From Riptortus pedestris (taxonomy: Eukaryota; Arthropoda; Insecta; Hemiptera; Alydidae): a stretch of 64,000 nt of DNA. Every line of letters begins with the position of its first letter. Within the stretch, counting starts at the first letter, position 1. The notes beneath the pieces were generated by a model. It was given only the letters and a program-made list of their open reading frames with translations. It made no database searches and had not been told where the DNA came from. Position numbers and translations under genes: made by a program. The stretch covers positions 70,142,501 through 70,206,500 of the forward strand of contig CM032232.1 of NCBI GenBank assembly GCA_019009955.1, in the 5' to 3' direction. Positions 1 through 11,441 of the stretch are shown here, one piece after another.

Positions 1-2362
1 CCGTCATACTCTTTCAGAGGTAATTTCCTCCCTGATGGGGCCCTTCCTGAAAAGCTAATATTAACTTAGTTATAACCTGTACAAGTAAAACTCCCAGGCA
101 CAAGGGACATGTGTCCCGGCTTTAATACTGGTCACACCATGAAAAATGTCTTTAATAAAAATATGAATGTAATGTGTGGACTTACAGTTGAACTTCATGA
201 ATGATTTGAATATTTATACTTAGGAATACTAAATTAGGAAAACAATCATATCATTGTCTGGGTAGTTAAAGTTTTAGCTTAAACCTTTCTGATGATGCCA
301 TGAAAATATTTAAGCAATCGTCATGATATAGTGATCTCCTTCTAAGCCCGAGAATGTTAAGAGTTTCTGTTAATGATGATTTAGGTTTTTCAGTTCGAAC
401 ACATCATTTGAAGAGAAACATTGGAAGATATGTAGCAACGCTTTTTAATCGCGTGTCTATATATATTCATATTTCCTTTTATATTTTATATATAGAAGTG
501 TATTTATCATATATAATTTACCTTAAACAATTACAACCTTCCATTACGTTATACCCATTGTATGCTATAACAAAAATAATTAACTTCTATGTTTTTCCTA
601 ATAATTTACATATATTAAAGTCCACTTTCTGCAGCTAATAGCAATCGGGATAATTCATTTATAGAGGTTCACTCTTTTCGATTTAGGAGGAATTAAGGGT
701 ATTTTTCTAAGATAGATGCTGTCAAATTAATAATATAATATTTTGAACTCAATGAATATGACAATCACATAGTAGTTAAAAGTTCCTAAGTATTCGTTTA
801 AAGAAGATCGCTTTGAATATTTTTATCTTATTCATGAATTTGACAATGTGGTATGGACACTCAATTACCGAAAGATTTATGAATAAAATTAATAAATTCT
901 GGGTAGGAGAGATCAGTAATATTGGGATTACAACTTCTGCTACAGATTGCTTCAGTAGAACAAATGTGTTAATATATATATATATATAAACCATCCCCCT
1001 CCCACGTCCAAAACCGGAGGGCATAGTAAGATTAGCTATACGCTTTTCAATCATTGATTTTTTATACGTTGCCTACATATCATTTTAAGGTCAAATCTTT
1101 CAATTTATACTCCACGCCTTTGATTTAATATAAGAGAGACGCTTTTCGAACAGAAATAGATGTAGATGAGAGTTATTAGGCATACTGTGGTTTTCCTTTG
1201 ACCTCTGTTTGATCCTAGCTAGTAAGAAATGCATCAAGAAGAAAGACTCGCCATGAAGGGACTTTCCTAAATTGTTAGAGATCTGTCTTCCATTAGTAGA
1301 CTTAAAAATTTCAGCTGTATATTCGATCAGAAAATATATGTAACTGCAGTCTTGACTGACTGGCGAAGGCCGGTAACGTCCTAAACTAAGCTGGATTGTT
1401 TAAATGAACAATTCTCATATACTTTTCGTTATTTGTAATTCCATCAGTAAACCGTTTTGTAATCTTCTCTACTTTCGACGTTAGCCTCAGTTTGTCGGTC
1501 AGATATGTCTATTATTGATGTGTTTAATCAGCTGCCCAATCCCTGATAAGCATTTAGGTCATGGCTTATCACTACCTTCAACCCCTTCACATATGCGTGA
1601 CCATAGCTTTTTACATAATGCATAATTAATAGGAACAATCATCATCATGATCATTTTTATCGGGATAAAATGACTTCAGAAAATTGTTCAATTTTTTTTT
1701 TACTCATTTTGATGTGGTCTCTACAGTATTATAGAGTAACTAAATATTAAAAACTTATTAACAAAATGGGATATTTATTGAAAATGACAGATGATAACAA
1801 GAATACCTAGAGGTAAATATCTTTCACTGGGCGCGCAAGTGTGTGTGAGAAACTCTGAAAGCGTTCTGAGGCTGAAAAATATGTGATTTATGGAAGAAAA
1901 CTCTGTCTTATTCTCCAATTCTAATATTAACCATAATATTTACACATTTGTTTTCACCCTTGAGTAAATCACTCCAACTCTTTTCACATTAGCAATCAAT
2001 CAAAAACCATCTTGCTTTAACTTTAGGTATGACGTATTTCTTCATTGGACGGACTTTAGAGAAATAGTAAAATGGAAAATTCAAAACACCTTCTTTATGA
2101 TGAGAGGGACCGAAACATTTTACATAACAAATTATATTACAAAATCATTTTTTTTACAATTCTTATTCTATTCATTTCTTTGCTAAATTTAATATTAAAC
2201 CTGAAATTGTGATTTTTTTATCTATCAGGCATCTGCGAACCCCTACCCCTTACTAATACTAGTCTTACTTAAAGCACCTCACCCTCTAAACATCTCATTT
2301 CTATTTAATAGTTCAAGAAAGTGGGGGATAGATGTTGTAAGATCCGTAGCGTGTCCTGTACG
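1..2362. other. AT-rich sequence without a recognisable gene
   Basis: I see no coding exon, RNA gene or member of the repeat families described elsewhere in this window. Open frames stay below about 95 codons and look random. A short (TA)n run lies near 970-990 and several T or A homopolymers are present. The two longest frames (354-638 plus, 776-1054 minus) show no recognisable motif and are rich in residues expected from AT-rich DNA. Confidence 0.6.
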
Positions 2363-2396
2363 TGGGAAATTTGCTTAGTTTACGCAGCACCTGCAT
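2363..2396 (+). mobile_element. H-element 3' end fragment
   Basis: The sequence carries GTGGGAAATTTGCTTAG followed by a decayed version of the ACGCAG hairpin, matching the last part of full H-elements. The final GACGGACTTTT is lost. Only this terminal piece is visible, so it is either an isolated remnant or the end of a copy whose body is too diverged to recognise. Confidence 0.55.
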
Positions 2397-2879
2397 TTCA
2401 GATTACTAAAGTCGTTCTTTATATATGGATTTTTTTTTTTTAAATAATGGTGGAGAAATGACAAGGATATTTTCTCGTCACAATAAATTCAAATGACCTT
2501 GGGCAGCCTACTGTGGGGCTGAATTTCAACCTTGTTAGCTATGTATTTTCCTGAAATTTTAAGAATATTTGGAGGGGGGGGGTAGAAGGTGCATTGTGTA
2601 CGTCTTTATGTTCCTGTTGGAACCAACAGTCAGTAATTAGTAACGCAGATTTCAAACTAAATGACAATAAAATAAGCATTGATTGCTGATTGAGTTTAAT
2701 CAAATAAATGATGCAATTCTTCCATTACTTGGTACTTTAATGACCCCGCGTTGCTCAAGAGTTAATCAATTTTGTAAACTATTGGTAAACATCTGTCCAA
2801 GAAAGGCCGTGAACAATCCTTACAGACTATAAAACCACAGCTTGCATTCAAGTAATAATGTAATAAAAGTGCATTTTAA

Positions 2880-3245
2880 TTAAATTCAAAGAGGCTTAGC
2901 AGTGCTCCCGGTTTTGAATTCCTACTGCAGGTACCTGGTGCCTTTATAAGGAGGTGCCTGACTACATCTTACAGCCGGTGCGTTTGTCAAAGGTCCCATC
3001 GCGGCAATAAAAGTCGGCCATTTTTATCAGCCGTATTTCCTTTCTGAATTTATATGTGACGGTAGCTCCTCCTTGGCAGATCATTTGTCATGAGGATGCA
3101 TTGCCTACTCCTTCCCTCCAGGCTGCCGGCTATTTGTTTTAGGGGATACTTATAAAGTCCTACAAAGAGCTGCAAAAATAGCCAGAATGGATCTCCTTTG
3201 AGTTGTGACTTTATATCCCACTTTATGACAGGAAGGGTTCCATTT
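2880..3245. promoter_or_regulatory. GC-richer non-repetitive block, candidate conserved element
   Basis: This block is clearly richer in G and C than its surroundings, has no microsatellite and matches no repeat seen elsewhere in the window. It contains CAATAAAA and TTTTTATC words near 3005-3030, which resemble homeodomain-type sites, but such words are common by chance. The only frame from an ATG (near 3090) is about 20 codons long. A regulatory role is a guess from composition. It may equally be a non-coding exon or a single-copy remnant. Confidence 0.2.
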
Positions 3246-3314
3246 TCTTAGTGCTATATTTTTTCAACTTTATTTTTTTAGTCAATGAATTAGCCTGACA
3301 AAATCACTTAAACC

Positions 3315-3380
3315 ATGTTTCATGAAGATTAAATACACATTATTTCTTTTCAAGGTACATTGCCTCTGATAGAAACTTTC
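3315..3380 (+). repeat. 66-bp segment repeated at 10170-10235
   Basis: The stretch beginning GTTTCATGAAGATTA and ending CTCTGATAGAAACT recurs near 10170-10235 with a few changes and a small insertion. Here it lies about 40 bp upstream of a full H-element. At the second site it joins directly to internal H-element sequence. It may belong to a longer, otherwise unseen repeat. Confidence 0.6.
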
Positions 3381-3421
3381 ATATTTCGGGGTTCCTATTT
3401 TTGTTGGCTTGAACTTGTATA

Positions 3422-4285
3422 TTAGCAGATTTCCCTTAAGGGAAATCAGCTATTGAGGTCGTACTCATGATGCGATTTTCGAAAAATTTCTTCAAATGTC
3501 CATCGATCCTATCTCTCTATCTATATATATATATATCTATATATATATATCTATATATATCTATATATATATATATATATATATATCTATATATTTGTCT
3601 GTTAACGCTCTAGCTGTCGCAATTTTTGGTTGATCGTTACGAAACTTGATATTTAACCGTTTTATGTAAAAAGACAGATCAAGTTCGTTAATGGTTGAAA
3701 TCGGACTAGAGGGAGGGAGAGGGGGTTTAGAGGGGGGATTTTCGAAAATTCAAAATATCTCCGTTATTATGCATCTGATCGAAAAATTGTATAGAAACAA
3801 TCTTATTGCAAATTGAATGTACTATAAATATTGTTATATAAATTTATTCTCGATCTTGAATATTAACCGAGATATTTGCATTTTTATGAAGTCTGTGGTC
3901 GGGTATAGTTCGGATTAGGTCGGCCGTTTCCGTAATTACTCGGATCAGGTGGAAGCTTCTTCTAACCTTACCTGTCGTTTCTAATCTTACCTTACCTCCG
4001 TTACTTTGTGTGATTTATGCAAATACGTTCTGGTTTTCCGCTCCCCCCCCCCCTTTCTTTAGTTCTTGGATTACTAAAATTTGAGTTATTAAAATATAAA
4101 TTATTCTTACAATTCAGAAGCCGTTTCAGTTGGGAATTTATTTTAATTAACTGAAAAATTACTCATTACCATTTGTATTTAATCACGGTGGTGCTGTGTT
4201 ACCAGTATGCAGATTTCTCTATCGTAAAACTTCACATGGGAAATCTGCTTAGTTGCTGCGTAAACACCTCCGTGACGGACTTTTT
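3422..4285 (+). mobile_element. H-element, near full length, C-type middle
   Basis: Starts with TTAGCAGATTTCCC and the palindrome CCCTTAAGGG, then the conserved 5' block, an interrupted (TA)n tract at about 3522-3592, the second block (from GTCTGTTAACG) with a G-rich run near 3711-3740, and the words GAGATATTTGCAT near 3870. The middle cassette is the C type, including a C homopolymer near 4044 and TTACCAGTATGCAG near 4200. It ends with GGGAAATCTGCT, a rearranged hairpin and GACGGACTTTTT. The internal piece from the 5' block to the TA tract is shortened. No open frame suggests a protein. Helentron-like classification is inferred from structure. Confidence 0.75.
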
Positions 4286-4959
4286 CTACTGTTAATCATA
4301 AATATAAGTTGACTGGTCTTTCCTCGCTTGAGGATCGATTAGAAAACATTTTATCGATATACCCCCCCCCCCCACACCCCAGGTGTAATACATTATTTGA
4401 ACGGTTTCCTAAAAAACTCTTTAGAAATAAATGTTTTCCAAATTGAGGGAATCATGGCGGACTGAATTTGGATAATTCAACGTGACTGAGCTAATATTAT
4501 GTTATACCCGTAAGTATATTCTTTCCTTTAATTTGCAGAATTGTTGGGAATGACATTCTAATGAACGTATGCTTCTAATGAGTTTCTACTTTCTAATTTG
4601 CCTTATTTTAATTATCAATATTATCCACAGTGCAAGTATTTCATAAGATTTGCGATTTATTTTGTTTTTTTAAATTATGCCTACAATACGTTCTTCTTAC
4701 TTTACGTCAAATAAAAGGTATCTTTCTTTCGATTTTCTCTGTGTAAAATAGACACTTTGTCTTGTGTTTACTTGGAACCAATCTGCGGTGCATATTTATT
4801 TACTGTTCAACCACTTGAAAGTAGTTCAAGCTTCGCAACAAGCATTGCAGAGAAACAGAATGCTCGTTGATTTCTTTTTTAACATCAGAGAACACGTGAT
4901 TGTTAATATTTATTTTTAAGTTTATAACAATAACTGCCTCTTAACAATAACACTACTAA
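4286..4959. other. AT-rich spacer, no gene seen
   Basis: Contains a C homopolymer run near 4363-4377 and otherwise ordinary AT-rich sequence. No repeat family member, RNA gene or convincing exon is visible. Confidence 0.55.
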
Positions 4960-5160
4960 GACAAATTAGGGAGGTCTATGTACAGATTAGCTATTAGTTA
5001 AGACCTTCAGATTGCTAACCGGAGTCTGTGAAACATATAATCATTTCGTAAAGGAGTGCCCACTCAGCAAATGAAAAGCCTTCAGAAGATATTTTAAAGA
5101 TTGAACAGGCTAGACAAAGAACCACTAAACGTGTACAACCGTTGTACTGTTTAGACGTGT
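4960..5160 (+). pseudogene. Decayed LINE C-terminal zinc-knuckle fragment
   Basis: One plus-strand frame near 5005-5100 reads LLTGVCETYNHFVKECPLSK, then a stop, then KAFRRYF and another stop. The spacing of Cys, the Glu-Thr pair, His and Cys-Pro is that of the zinc-knuckle tail found after the reverse transcriptase in several arthropod non-LTR retrotransposons (C-x-C, ET, H, C patterns). The stops show it is dead. No reverse transcriptase domain is visible next to it. Family beyond non-LTR retrotransposon cannot be assigned. Confidence 0.5.
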
Positions 5161-5849
5161 AGATTGCAGTGATTAGATCAAATTGAATATATTGATACTC
5201 TGTAGATCGTTCTGTAATATGTTAATGATATCGAGAGGGAAAGAACTGGATGCAGACCCGAGCAAGAGTGGCATGATGGTCTAGAAGATTTATAATTGGA
5301 GTGTCTAAGCAGAGAACTGCGTTGATTGGTAAAGACCTTAGCACTTTTCCAGGTCCAAAAGGCCATGGAATGCTGATTTTTTTAATGAAAGAATACAGTT
5401 AATTAATTTTTAAGGTGTTTTAAGGGATTAACTATTTAATCCAATGACTATTTATTGGACTCTTTCGGTGCTTCGTAAATAGACTGCTCTCAGATGTGAT
5501 TTCAATCCTTTATTGTGGATTGGTCTTTATAAGCTATTATACAGAGGCACATTGCTACAAACGTATAGGCGACAATGGCCGTTGCAAAGGAAGAGTTTAC
5601 GCAACAAGTACGTTTAAGGAATGATAGGATAAAGTACGTAAAAACGTCAAGTTGTAGTGGGAAACTATATAGTTTTCAGAAATTGCGATCTCCCCGTTTC
5701 TACTTTGCTACAAGGAAAGTTTACATAAAGCAGTAACGTATGAGTTGATATTAAATTCAGAATGGTTGCAGGTCCCGGACGCTCCTATCACCTTTTAGAA
5801 TGATCTCCGACTCATGAAACTTTCTTGGAAAACAAAGCTATCAATATAT
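5161..5849. other. Unassigned sequence
   Basis: Moderate-complexity sequence next to the decayed LINE end. A 62-codon minus frame (5178-5366) is rich in Ser and Arg and has no motif I recognise; it may be further LINE debris. Nothing else is supported. Confidence 0.4.
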
Positions 5850-6714
5850 ATAAAAAATGAATGATTGTTTGTATATCCTATATAGAATCGTAAATGGCTT
5901 AACCGAATTTTATGAAACTTGGTATGTATATTACTACTAACCCAGATTAGGTTTTTGGCTATATTAATATTCTCTGAAACAAACCGGAGTGGGGGTTATA
6001 AGGGAGGCCTAAAATTAAAAATACCTATATTTCGTTTCCTATTGGGTTTTCGGCAAATTTGCACACAATAAAAGTTGTTTATTTTGTAATTTAGAGTAAC
6101 TTCTGTGATATACACTTTTGTCGTATACCGAAGTATAAATGAGTTATACGCTAAAAACCATAGTGGGTGTCAACAAGTTTATATGGCACAAAAGACTCAA
6201 CCGAACTAAACAAAACTTCGTATGTGCTTTGGTATTAATACCATCCTAATTATAAGCTATATTAAAATTTCGAGGTCCGAACAGGAATGGGGGTTGAAAG
6301 GGAGGTCTGAAATTAAAAATAGCGAAATTTCGTTTCCTATTGGTTTTTTTTACTATTATGCACATTACAAAAGTTGTTTATTTTGTTATTTAAAGTAACT
6401 TTTGATAAATGCACTTTTTCCGTACAACGAAGTATAAATGAGGTATACACGAAAAACTATAGAAGAATGCTGTAGGACACGAAAGACTAAATCGAAATTA
6501 ATGAAACTCCGTATTTTTGACTATAAGCTATATTAACATTTTTATGAATGAACAGGAGTGGGGGTTGTTAGGAAGGCATGAAAAAAAAACTGTCATATTT
6601 CGTTTCCTATTGTTTTTCTGGCGAAAGAGGTTTAATTTGATATTTAGAGTAACTTTTATTATATAAATCTTTATCATAATTTAGAATTTTAGTTGGTGCG
6701 CAGGGTACAGCTAG
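5850..6714 (+). mobile_element. C-element, diverged copy
   Basis: Near 5890 it carries the family signature GGCTTAACCGAATTTTATG with CTTGGTATGTATATTAC downstream. The internal unit containing GGAGTGGGGGTTATAAGG occurs three times, near 5985, 6283 and 6555, so about three ~290-bp tandem units are present. The end is GCGCAGGGTACAGCTAG followed by T, different from the younger copies but still ending in CTAG. The 5' leader seen in other copies (ACCTCTGTCTGTACATTG) is missing or replaced. It encodes no protein. A non-autonomous Helitron is the best structural fit; an RTE-type retrotransposon tail is an alternative. Confidence 0.6.
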
Positions 6715-6773
6715 TTGACATATAAAACGATTATTTCACCATGATCATTTGAGACAGTAAAACGCCTATTCCA

Positions 6774-6806
<33 letters not shown>

Positions 6807-7985
6807 AGACCAAGAAAAAAGAGCTTTAAAAAAATGTTTGTAGCCGTCAAAGAGCAGCACTGAAGTCGCAGCACGATGAACCAATGGTGACTCTGCATGG
6901 GAAAGGGAATTCAGCAATAGTTCTGGCATGTAGAAGGTATAGATCAATGCGAGGTTCCTATGAATATGCTAGCAGATCAAGCAGGAAATACTGTCTTTAA
7001 CAGGAAATTATTGTCGAGGAGTCTCAAAATAATAGGTATGTACCTATGTTATTACTAACAAAGTGGTTAAAAATAAAAACGGGAAATAAGACATTACAAA
7101 GAGCTGTAAAAGTACGAACATGTCAGTATCAAATCATCCACTTCATGGCTAAAAGTGCACTTACATTGTTTATCTCGACGAGAGCCCGCTGTCGTCAAGC
7201 AGCGAGAGAAAAATTAAATTCAATTACGGCAAACACAATGCAGCGTTCTCAAGATCTTTGAAGAAGATGGCTTGTTTTACATTTTCACATGGCATTACAT
7301 GAATGTATCTCTTTCAAGCCAATTTCTCACAGTTATAGCAGCCGTGGAACTATGTCTTGCGGAAATTTCATGTAATTTTCGCTCCAGTTTCGACTATCCT
7401 ACTTTTGCTTAAGATAATGCTAGAGTACGGTGCGACACTGTCTATTTTAATTTTCTCTCTTTGGGGAATAATTTTATTAGGAAACATGATCCATTTCAGG
7501 CTAAGAATTATTAATTTTCTCTCAAGTATGCAGGGTTTTGTAGGATTTGATGGTAGTTATTATTATTAATTAACGTTTGATGGTAGTACCAACAAGTTTT
7601 GCGATATTCAGGTATTATTTTATGGATTCATGTATATCGAAAAATATAAAATGACTGTAATTAAATTTAGCCTATTTGTTGTTTTGTTCTGCAATCCTCA
7701 TTCCAGGGAGCATTGAGCTTTATTATCATCCTAGTAACTGCGGTTGAAGTTTTGCTCCCTCTCCTTAATAGGGCTGAAGCAAACAGCCAGGTATTTTATA
7801 AAAGCTTGTTAATAGTTAATGTTATATTATATTATTATATTATATATAATAATATTATGAAAAAAGTAAAAAAAAAAAAAAGTATTCTTTAAAATTTCCC
7901 TAAATGGCAAATTATGTCCAAATTCTGCTTGTGTTGCATATATAATATTGGTTTCAGGTTTATGTATCTAGGTAACTATTGTATC
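6715..7985. other. Unassigned sequence with poly-A run
   Basis: A run of about 29 A residues lies near 6776-6804. A 71-codon plus frame (7046-7261) and a 70-codon plus frame (7357-7569) show no known motif. The stretch near 7815-7860 is an AT-only near-palindrome (TATATTATATTATTATATT). No repeat family member or convincing gene is seen. Confidence 0.45.
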
Positions 7986-7989
7986 TTTA

Positions 7990-8465
7990 ATTCCAGTTTG
8001 AAGTAAATTGAAATTTTCTTGACAATGCGCTACACACTTGGTAAATTATTCTTAACTATTACTCACAGTGTGCACTGGTATCTTAACTTCTTATTGCTCA
8101 GTAAAATCACGATCACTGAAGTTCACAAAAACTTGGCACTGCACTGACTTTCACAATGAACACGGCACTCCAATGTTCTTTACATAAACACGGCACTACA
8201 CTGTTCTTTACATAAAACACTCTACCAAAAACCACTATTCACTGAAGCTGCACTGAACACACTTATACACTTGAAGAGAACTGAGAACTAACTAACTCAA
8301 CGGCCAAGCTGGAAGCTTTATAGACGGGCAGTGACATCAAAGAAAAGGACCCAGACAAGCCCAGAGCCAGACGGGTATCGCGAAGAACATTTTTTGTCGC
8401 CAACAGTTTTCAACTTTCCATCGGTCGGTTCCTTTCATCTACATTGTACTTTTTAAATACAGATT
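7990..8465 (-). mobile_element. LTR-like sequence, minus strand, truncated
   Basis: Read on the minus strand it has GTAGATGAAAGGAACCGACC, a TATAAAG box, a TTAGTTCTCAG start-like motif and a long tract rich in GTGCCGTG and CAGTG words. It then ends at AGTTAAGAATAA and GCGCATTGTC. The order matches the plus copies at 8511-9100 and 13063-13617, but the part containing the AATAAA signals is missing. A promoter and polyadenylation region without any retroelement internal sequence suggests a solo LTR of a Gypsy-like element. This is inference, since no gag or pol is seen. Confidence 0.45.
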
Positions 8466-8510
8466 AGCTCTGAATAATTATTCTTGTACGGAGTTCTCGC
8501 CACAATATAG

Positions 8511-9100
8511 TGTTGGGAAAATTAAATACATGAAAAATTAAACAGTTATAGTCACGTACCCGTATTTGGGAAGTTTGAAGTAGATCAAAGGGCCCAGCAG
8601 ATGTTCTGGGCAATACCCGACCTGTTCTGGACCTTCTCCTTTGATGTTCTGCCGCATATCTATATAAGAAATCCTGCCCGACCCGAGTTTAGTTTGTTCT
8701 CAGCTGTCTTCACGTGATCATCAGTGCGTTCACTGCAACAGTGCGTCTTAGTTGCAGTACGGTAAAGTGTTTTATGTGAAGAACAGTGTTGTGCCGTGAC
8801 TCTGTAAAGAATAGTATAGTGCCGTGTTTAAGACAGCGCAGTGCCGTTAACTTCGCGAAGATCACTGCAGTGCCGGGTTTATGTGAACTTCAGTGATCGT
8901 GAGTGAATTATTGGACTGTTTAATCTGAAGAAATATGAAGCTGTCAGTGGATACTGAGAGTAGTAATTAAGAATAGTTAAGTAAGCGTGTAGTGCATTGT
9001 TAAATCAATTATGCGTCAATTATGTGTGTGTTTAATTTTGCAATCCAAAAGAACTCTAATAAACAACGTTTATTACTGATTTTGGAATAAAAGTAACGAC
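8511..9100 (+). mobile_element. LTR-like sequence, probable solo LTR
   Basis: Begins near TGTTGGGAA. It has ATATATCTATATAAG-like TATA sequence near 8655-8670, a GTTTAGTTTGTTCTCAGC initiator-like stretch near 8690, repeated AGTGCCGTG words, GTTAAGAATAGTTAAG, and AATAAAC followed by AATAAAAG near 9058-9090. It ends at GTAAC. The third copy at 13063-13617 follows the same order. It sits head to head with the minus copy, so the two inferred promoters diverge. There is no coding sequence between or beside them. Confidence 0.5.
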
Positions 9101-9600
9101 ATTATCATGAGAAATATTACGAGTAGTTCAAAATTCTCATAGGATAATCTTATCAATGGAGTTTTGTTATAATGCGCTTCTTAATGTCTTACGTTATCAC
9201 GGCATGCCATTTTACATTTAATAGTGCCTAGAAGTCAGAGCTGACATAAGTTATAAGATTTAAAATTTAATTTGCTCTTATATTACTTTCGTTGTTTTTA
9301 AAGTGTTTCGAGACGAGAGAAAATATATTTATAACTACAACAAATAATATGAAATTATGTTTAAGATTAAGGAGACCTCCATAAAGCTATCATTTTGAAA
9401 AATAATTTGATAAGTATTATTTTTATTAATACTATCGCTATTAGATTGACGTCATATTCTGATACGATCACTAACAGACCAAACAAGCTATAAATTATAA
9501 TCATGAAAACAATTTGATTTTGTTTAACCAATTTCGGGTAAGTTAACGATGAGTTTTTAATCAGGATATTTATTTTGCAAAATATTCAAAATCTATTTAG
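9101..9600. other. AT-rich spacer
   Basis: No repeat family member, RNA gene or coding exon is visible in this stretch. Confidence 0.5.
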
Positions 9601-9690
9601 GTGAATAAAACGGGTTCTCTTGGCTTGAAAAGAGTGGTAACCTCTACATGGCCCGCTTCGATTAGCGGTAGTATCATAATGTGAATTACA
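9601..9690 (+). mobile_element. SINE-tail-like fragment
   Basis: The order GGCTTGAAAAGAGTGGTAAC, CCCGC, GATTAGCGGTAGTA parallels GGCTAGAAAATGGTGGTAAC, CCCGC, AATTGGCCATAGTA at 18785-18840. That sequence belongs to the 3' part of the tRNA-derived repeat near 18.5 kb. No promoter boxes are present here, so it is at most a truncated tail. Confidence 0.35.
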
Positions 9691-9737
9691 TAATAGATAA
9701 ATAGACAAATGAATCCTGATTAGTAGTCTGAATTTTC

Positions 9738-9738
9738 G

Positions 9739-9772
<34 letters not shown>

Positions 9773-9890
9773 TTTGAACGGACTTCATTTTCGTCATCTC
9801 CAGGGTAGGATCGATTGACATTTGAAGAAACGTTTCGAAAATCGCTTCGTGAGCACTACCTCGATTGCTTCTAATGGGAAATCTGCTGAT
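9738..9890 (-). mobile_element. H-element 5' end fragment
   Basis: On the minus strand it runs from AGCAGATTTCCC through the conserved block (CGAAAATGAAGTCCGTTC) to a poly-A run of about 24 and a short (TA)n. Everything 3' of the TA tract is absent. The palindromic 5' end has decayed to TCCCATTAGAAGC. Confidence 0.6.
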
Positions 9891-10169
9891 TACAATAATT
9901 ACCCTTTGAAAGAAAAACTTTTATAAGACGAAACCTCTGAATTGCATCGCGTAATAGAATTCTTTAATGATCGTTTAGAAATCGCCTCAAGGTTTTTCGT
10001 CATAAAACTCGTTTTAATTATTCACTGATTTATTGTTCTTTTGAGACCATCTTGTGGAATGTTTCAGGAAATTTGTGTCTTTGTCAAAGCTCTGTTACCT
10101 AACATGATATGCTAAACATTGAGCAAACGGATCTTAGCCGCACATGCTACGTATTACATAATTATATAA

Positions 10170-10352
10170 ATATGTTTCATGAAGATTATTAGAGAAATTA
10201 AACATTATTTCTTTTCAAGGTACCTTGTCTCTGATAGAAACTACCCAGGAGATGACGAAAATGAGGTCCGTTCAAAAACGAATATATATATATATGTATA
10301 TGTGTGTGTGTGTGTGTGTGTTTTAACAATCTAGAGGTCGTAATTGTAGATA
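10170..10352 (+). mobile_element. Chimeric fragment: 66-bp repeat joined to H-element 5' block
   Basis: The copy of the 3315-3380 segment runs directly into ACCCAGGAGATGACG and the rest of the H-element 5' block, then (TA)n and (TG)n near 10280-10320. The normal first ~75 bp of the H-element are missing. A second H-element begins a few tens of bases downstream. Confidence 0.55.
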
Positions 10353-10483
10353 GATAGATTGTTCCCTTAAGGGAAATCAGCTATTGAGGTCGTACTCATG
10401 ACGCGATTTTCAAAAAATTTCTTCAAATGAAGAAATGTCCATCAATCCTACCTAGGAGATGACGAAAATGAGGTCCGTTCAGA

Positions 10484-10537
<54 letters not shown>

Positions 10538-10977
10538 TGTTAACGGCGGTCGCAATTTTTGTTTGATCGTTACCAAACTCGATATTTAAACGTTTTATGC
10601 AAAAAGATAGATCAAGTTCGTTAATGGCTGAAATCGAACCTGTGGGAGAGGTGGTTTAAAGGAGGGGGGGATTTTCGAAAATTCAAAATATCTCCGTTAA
10701 CATACGTTGGATCAAAAACTTGTATAGAACCAATCTTATTGTAAATTTAATTAATTAATATAAATATTGTTCTATACATTTATTCTCTATCTTGAATATT
10801 TACCAAGATATTTGGATTTTTATTAATTGTGGGCCGATAACGGATGACTAGTTTCCCACCAAAAGCTAGTTCGGCCCTTTGCCGTAACTGTTCGGCTCTC
10901 GTATGGAGATTTCTCTATTGTATAACTTCACGTGGGAAATCTGCTTAATTTACGCAGCCCCTGCGTGACGGACTTTT
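10353..10977 (+). mobile_element. H-element, near full length, A-type middle
   Basis: The 5' end lacks TTTTAGCAGAT and begins at TTCCCTTAAGGGAAATCAGC. A short direct duplication (CAAATGAAGAAATG) interrupts the 5' block near 10425. The (TA)n tract spans about 10483-10533. The middle is the A type (GTTCGGCCC, GTAACTGTTCGGCTCTCG) and the end has GGGAAATCTGCT, an intact ACGCAG/CTGCGT hairpin and GACGGACTTTT at 10967-10977. The next copy starts at the following base. Confidence 0.75.
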
Positions 10978-11441
10978 GTGTAATAGTTACGAAACTCGAC
11001 GTTCAGTCGTTTTATGTAAAAAAAAAAAAAGATCTTGCTCGTTAATGGCTAAAATCGAACAGGAGGGAGGGGGGTTTAGAGGTAGGGATTTTAAAAATTC
11101 GAAATATCTCCATTATTATGAGTCGGGTCGAAAAATTGTATAGAACCAATTTAATTTCAAATATAACGCTCTATAAATGTCGGTATGTACAATACGTTTT
11201 TTATTTTCATATTTTGATTATTAACCGAGATATTTGCATTTTTTACTTTTTGGTCTTCAGAAAATCCCCACTCCTACTAATGTCATATAAACAATAATCC
11301 TGTTACATCGAGAAGCACATTATGCAAAGCCTAAATACCAAATATTGTTCTCGTTGAAGGTTTTGAATTAAATGCAAATTCTGGGGTGACGTACGTGGGA
11401 AATCTGCTTAGTTAACTCAGTCCCTGCGTGACGGACTTTTT
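10978..11441 (+). mobile_element. H-element, 5'-truncated, B-type middle, abutting the previous copy
   Basis: Begins inside the second conserved block (GTTACGAAACTCGA), so both the 5' block and the TA tract are missing. It carries a poly-A run near 11021-11033, a G-rich run near 11064, and the B-type cassette (CCCCACTCCTACTAATGTC, AAATACCAAATATTGTTCTC). It ends with GTGGGAAATCTGCTTAG, a mutated hairpin and GACGGACTTTTT. The exact head-to-tail junction with the upstream copy is notable. Confidence 0.7.

Noticed and set aside
3522..3592. Autonomous microsatellite unrelated to mobile elements
   Set aside because: This TA tract lies at the fixed internal position of an H-element, as in most other copies, so it is part of that element.
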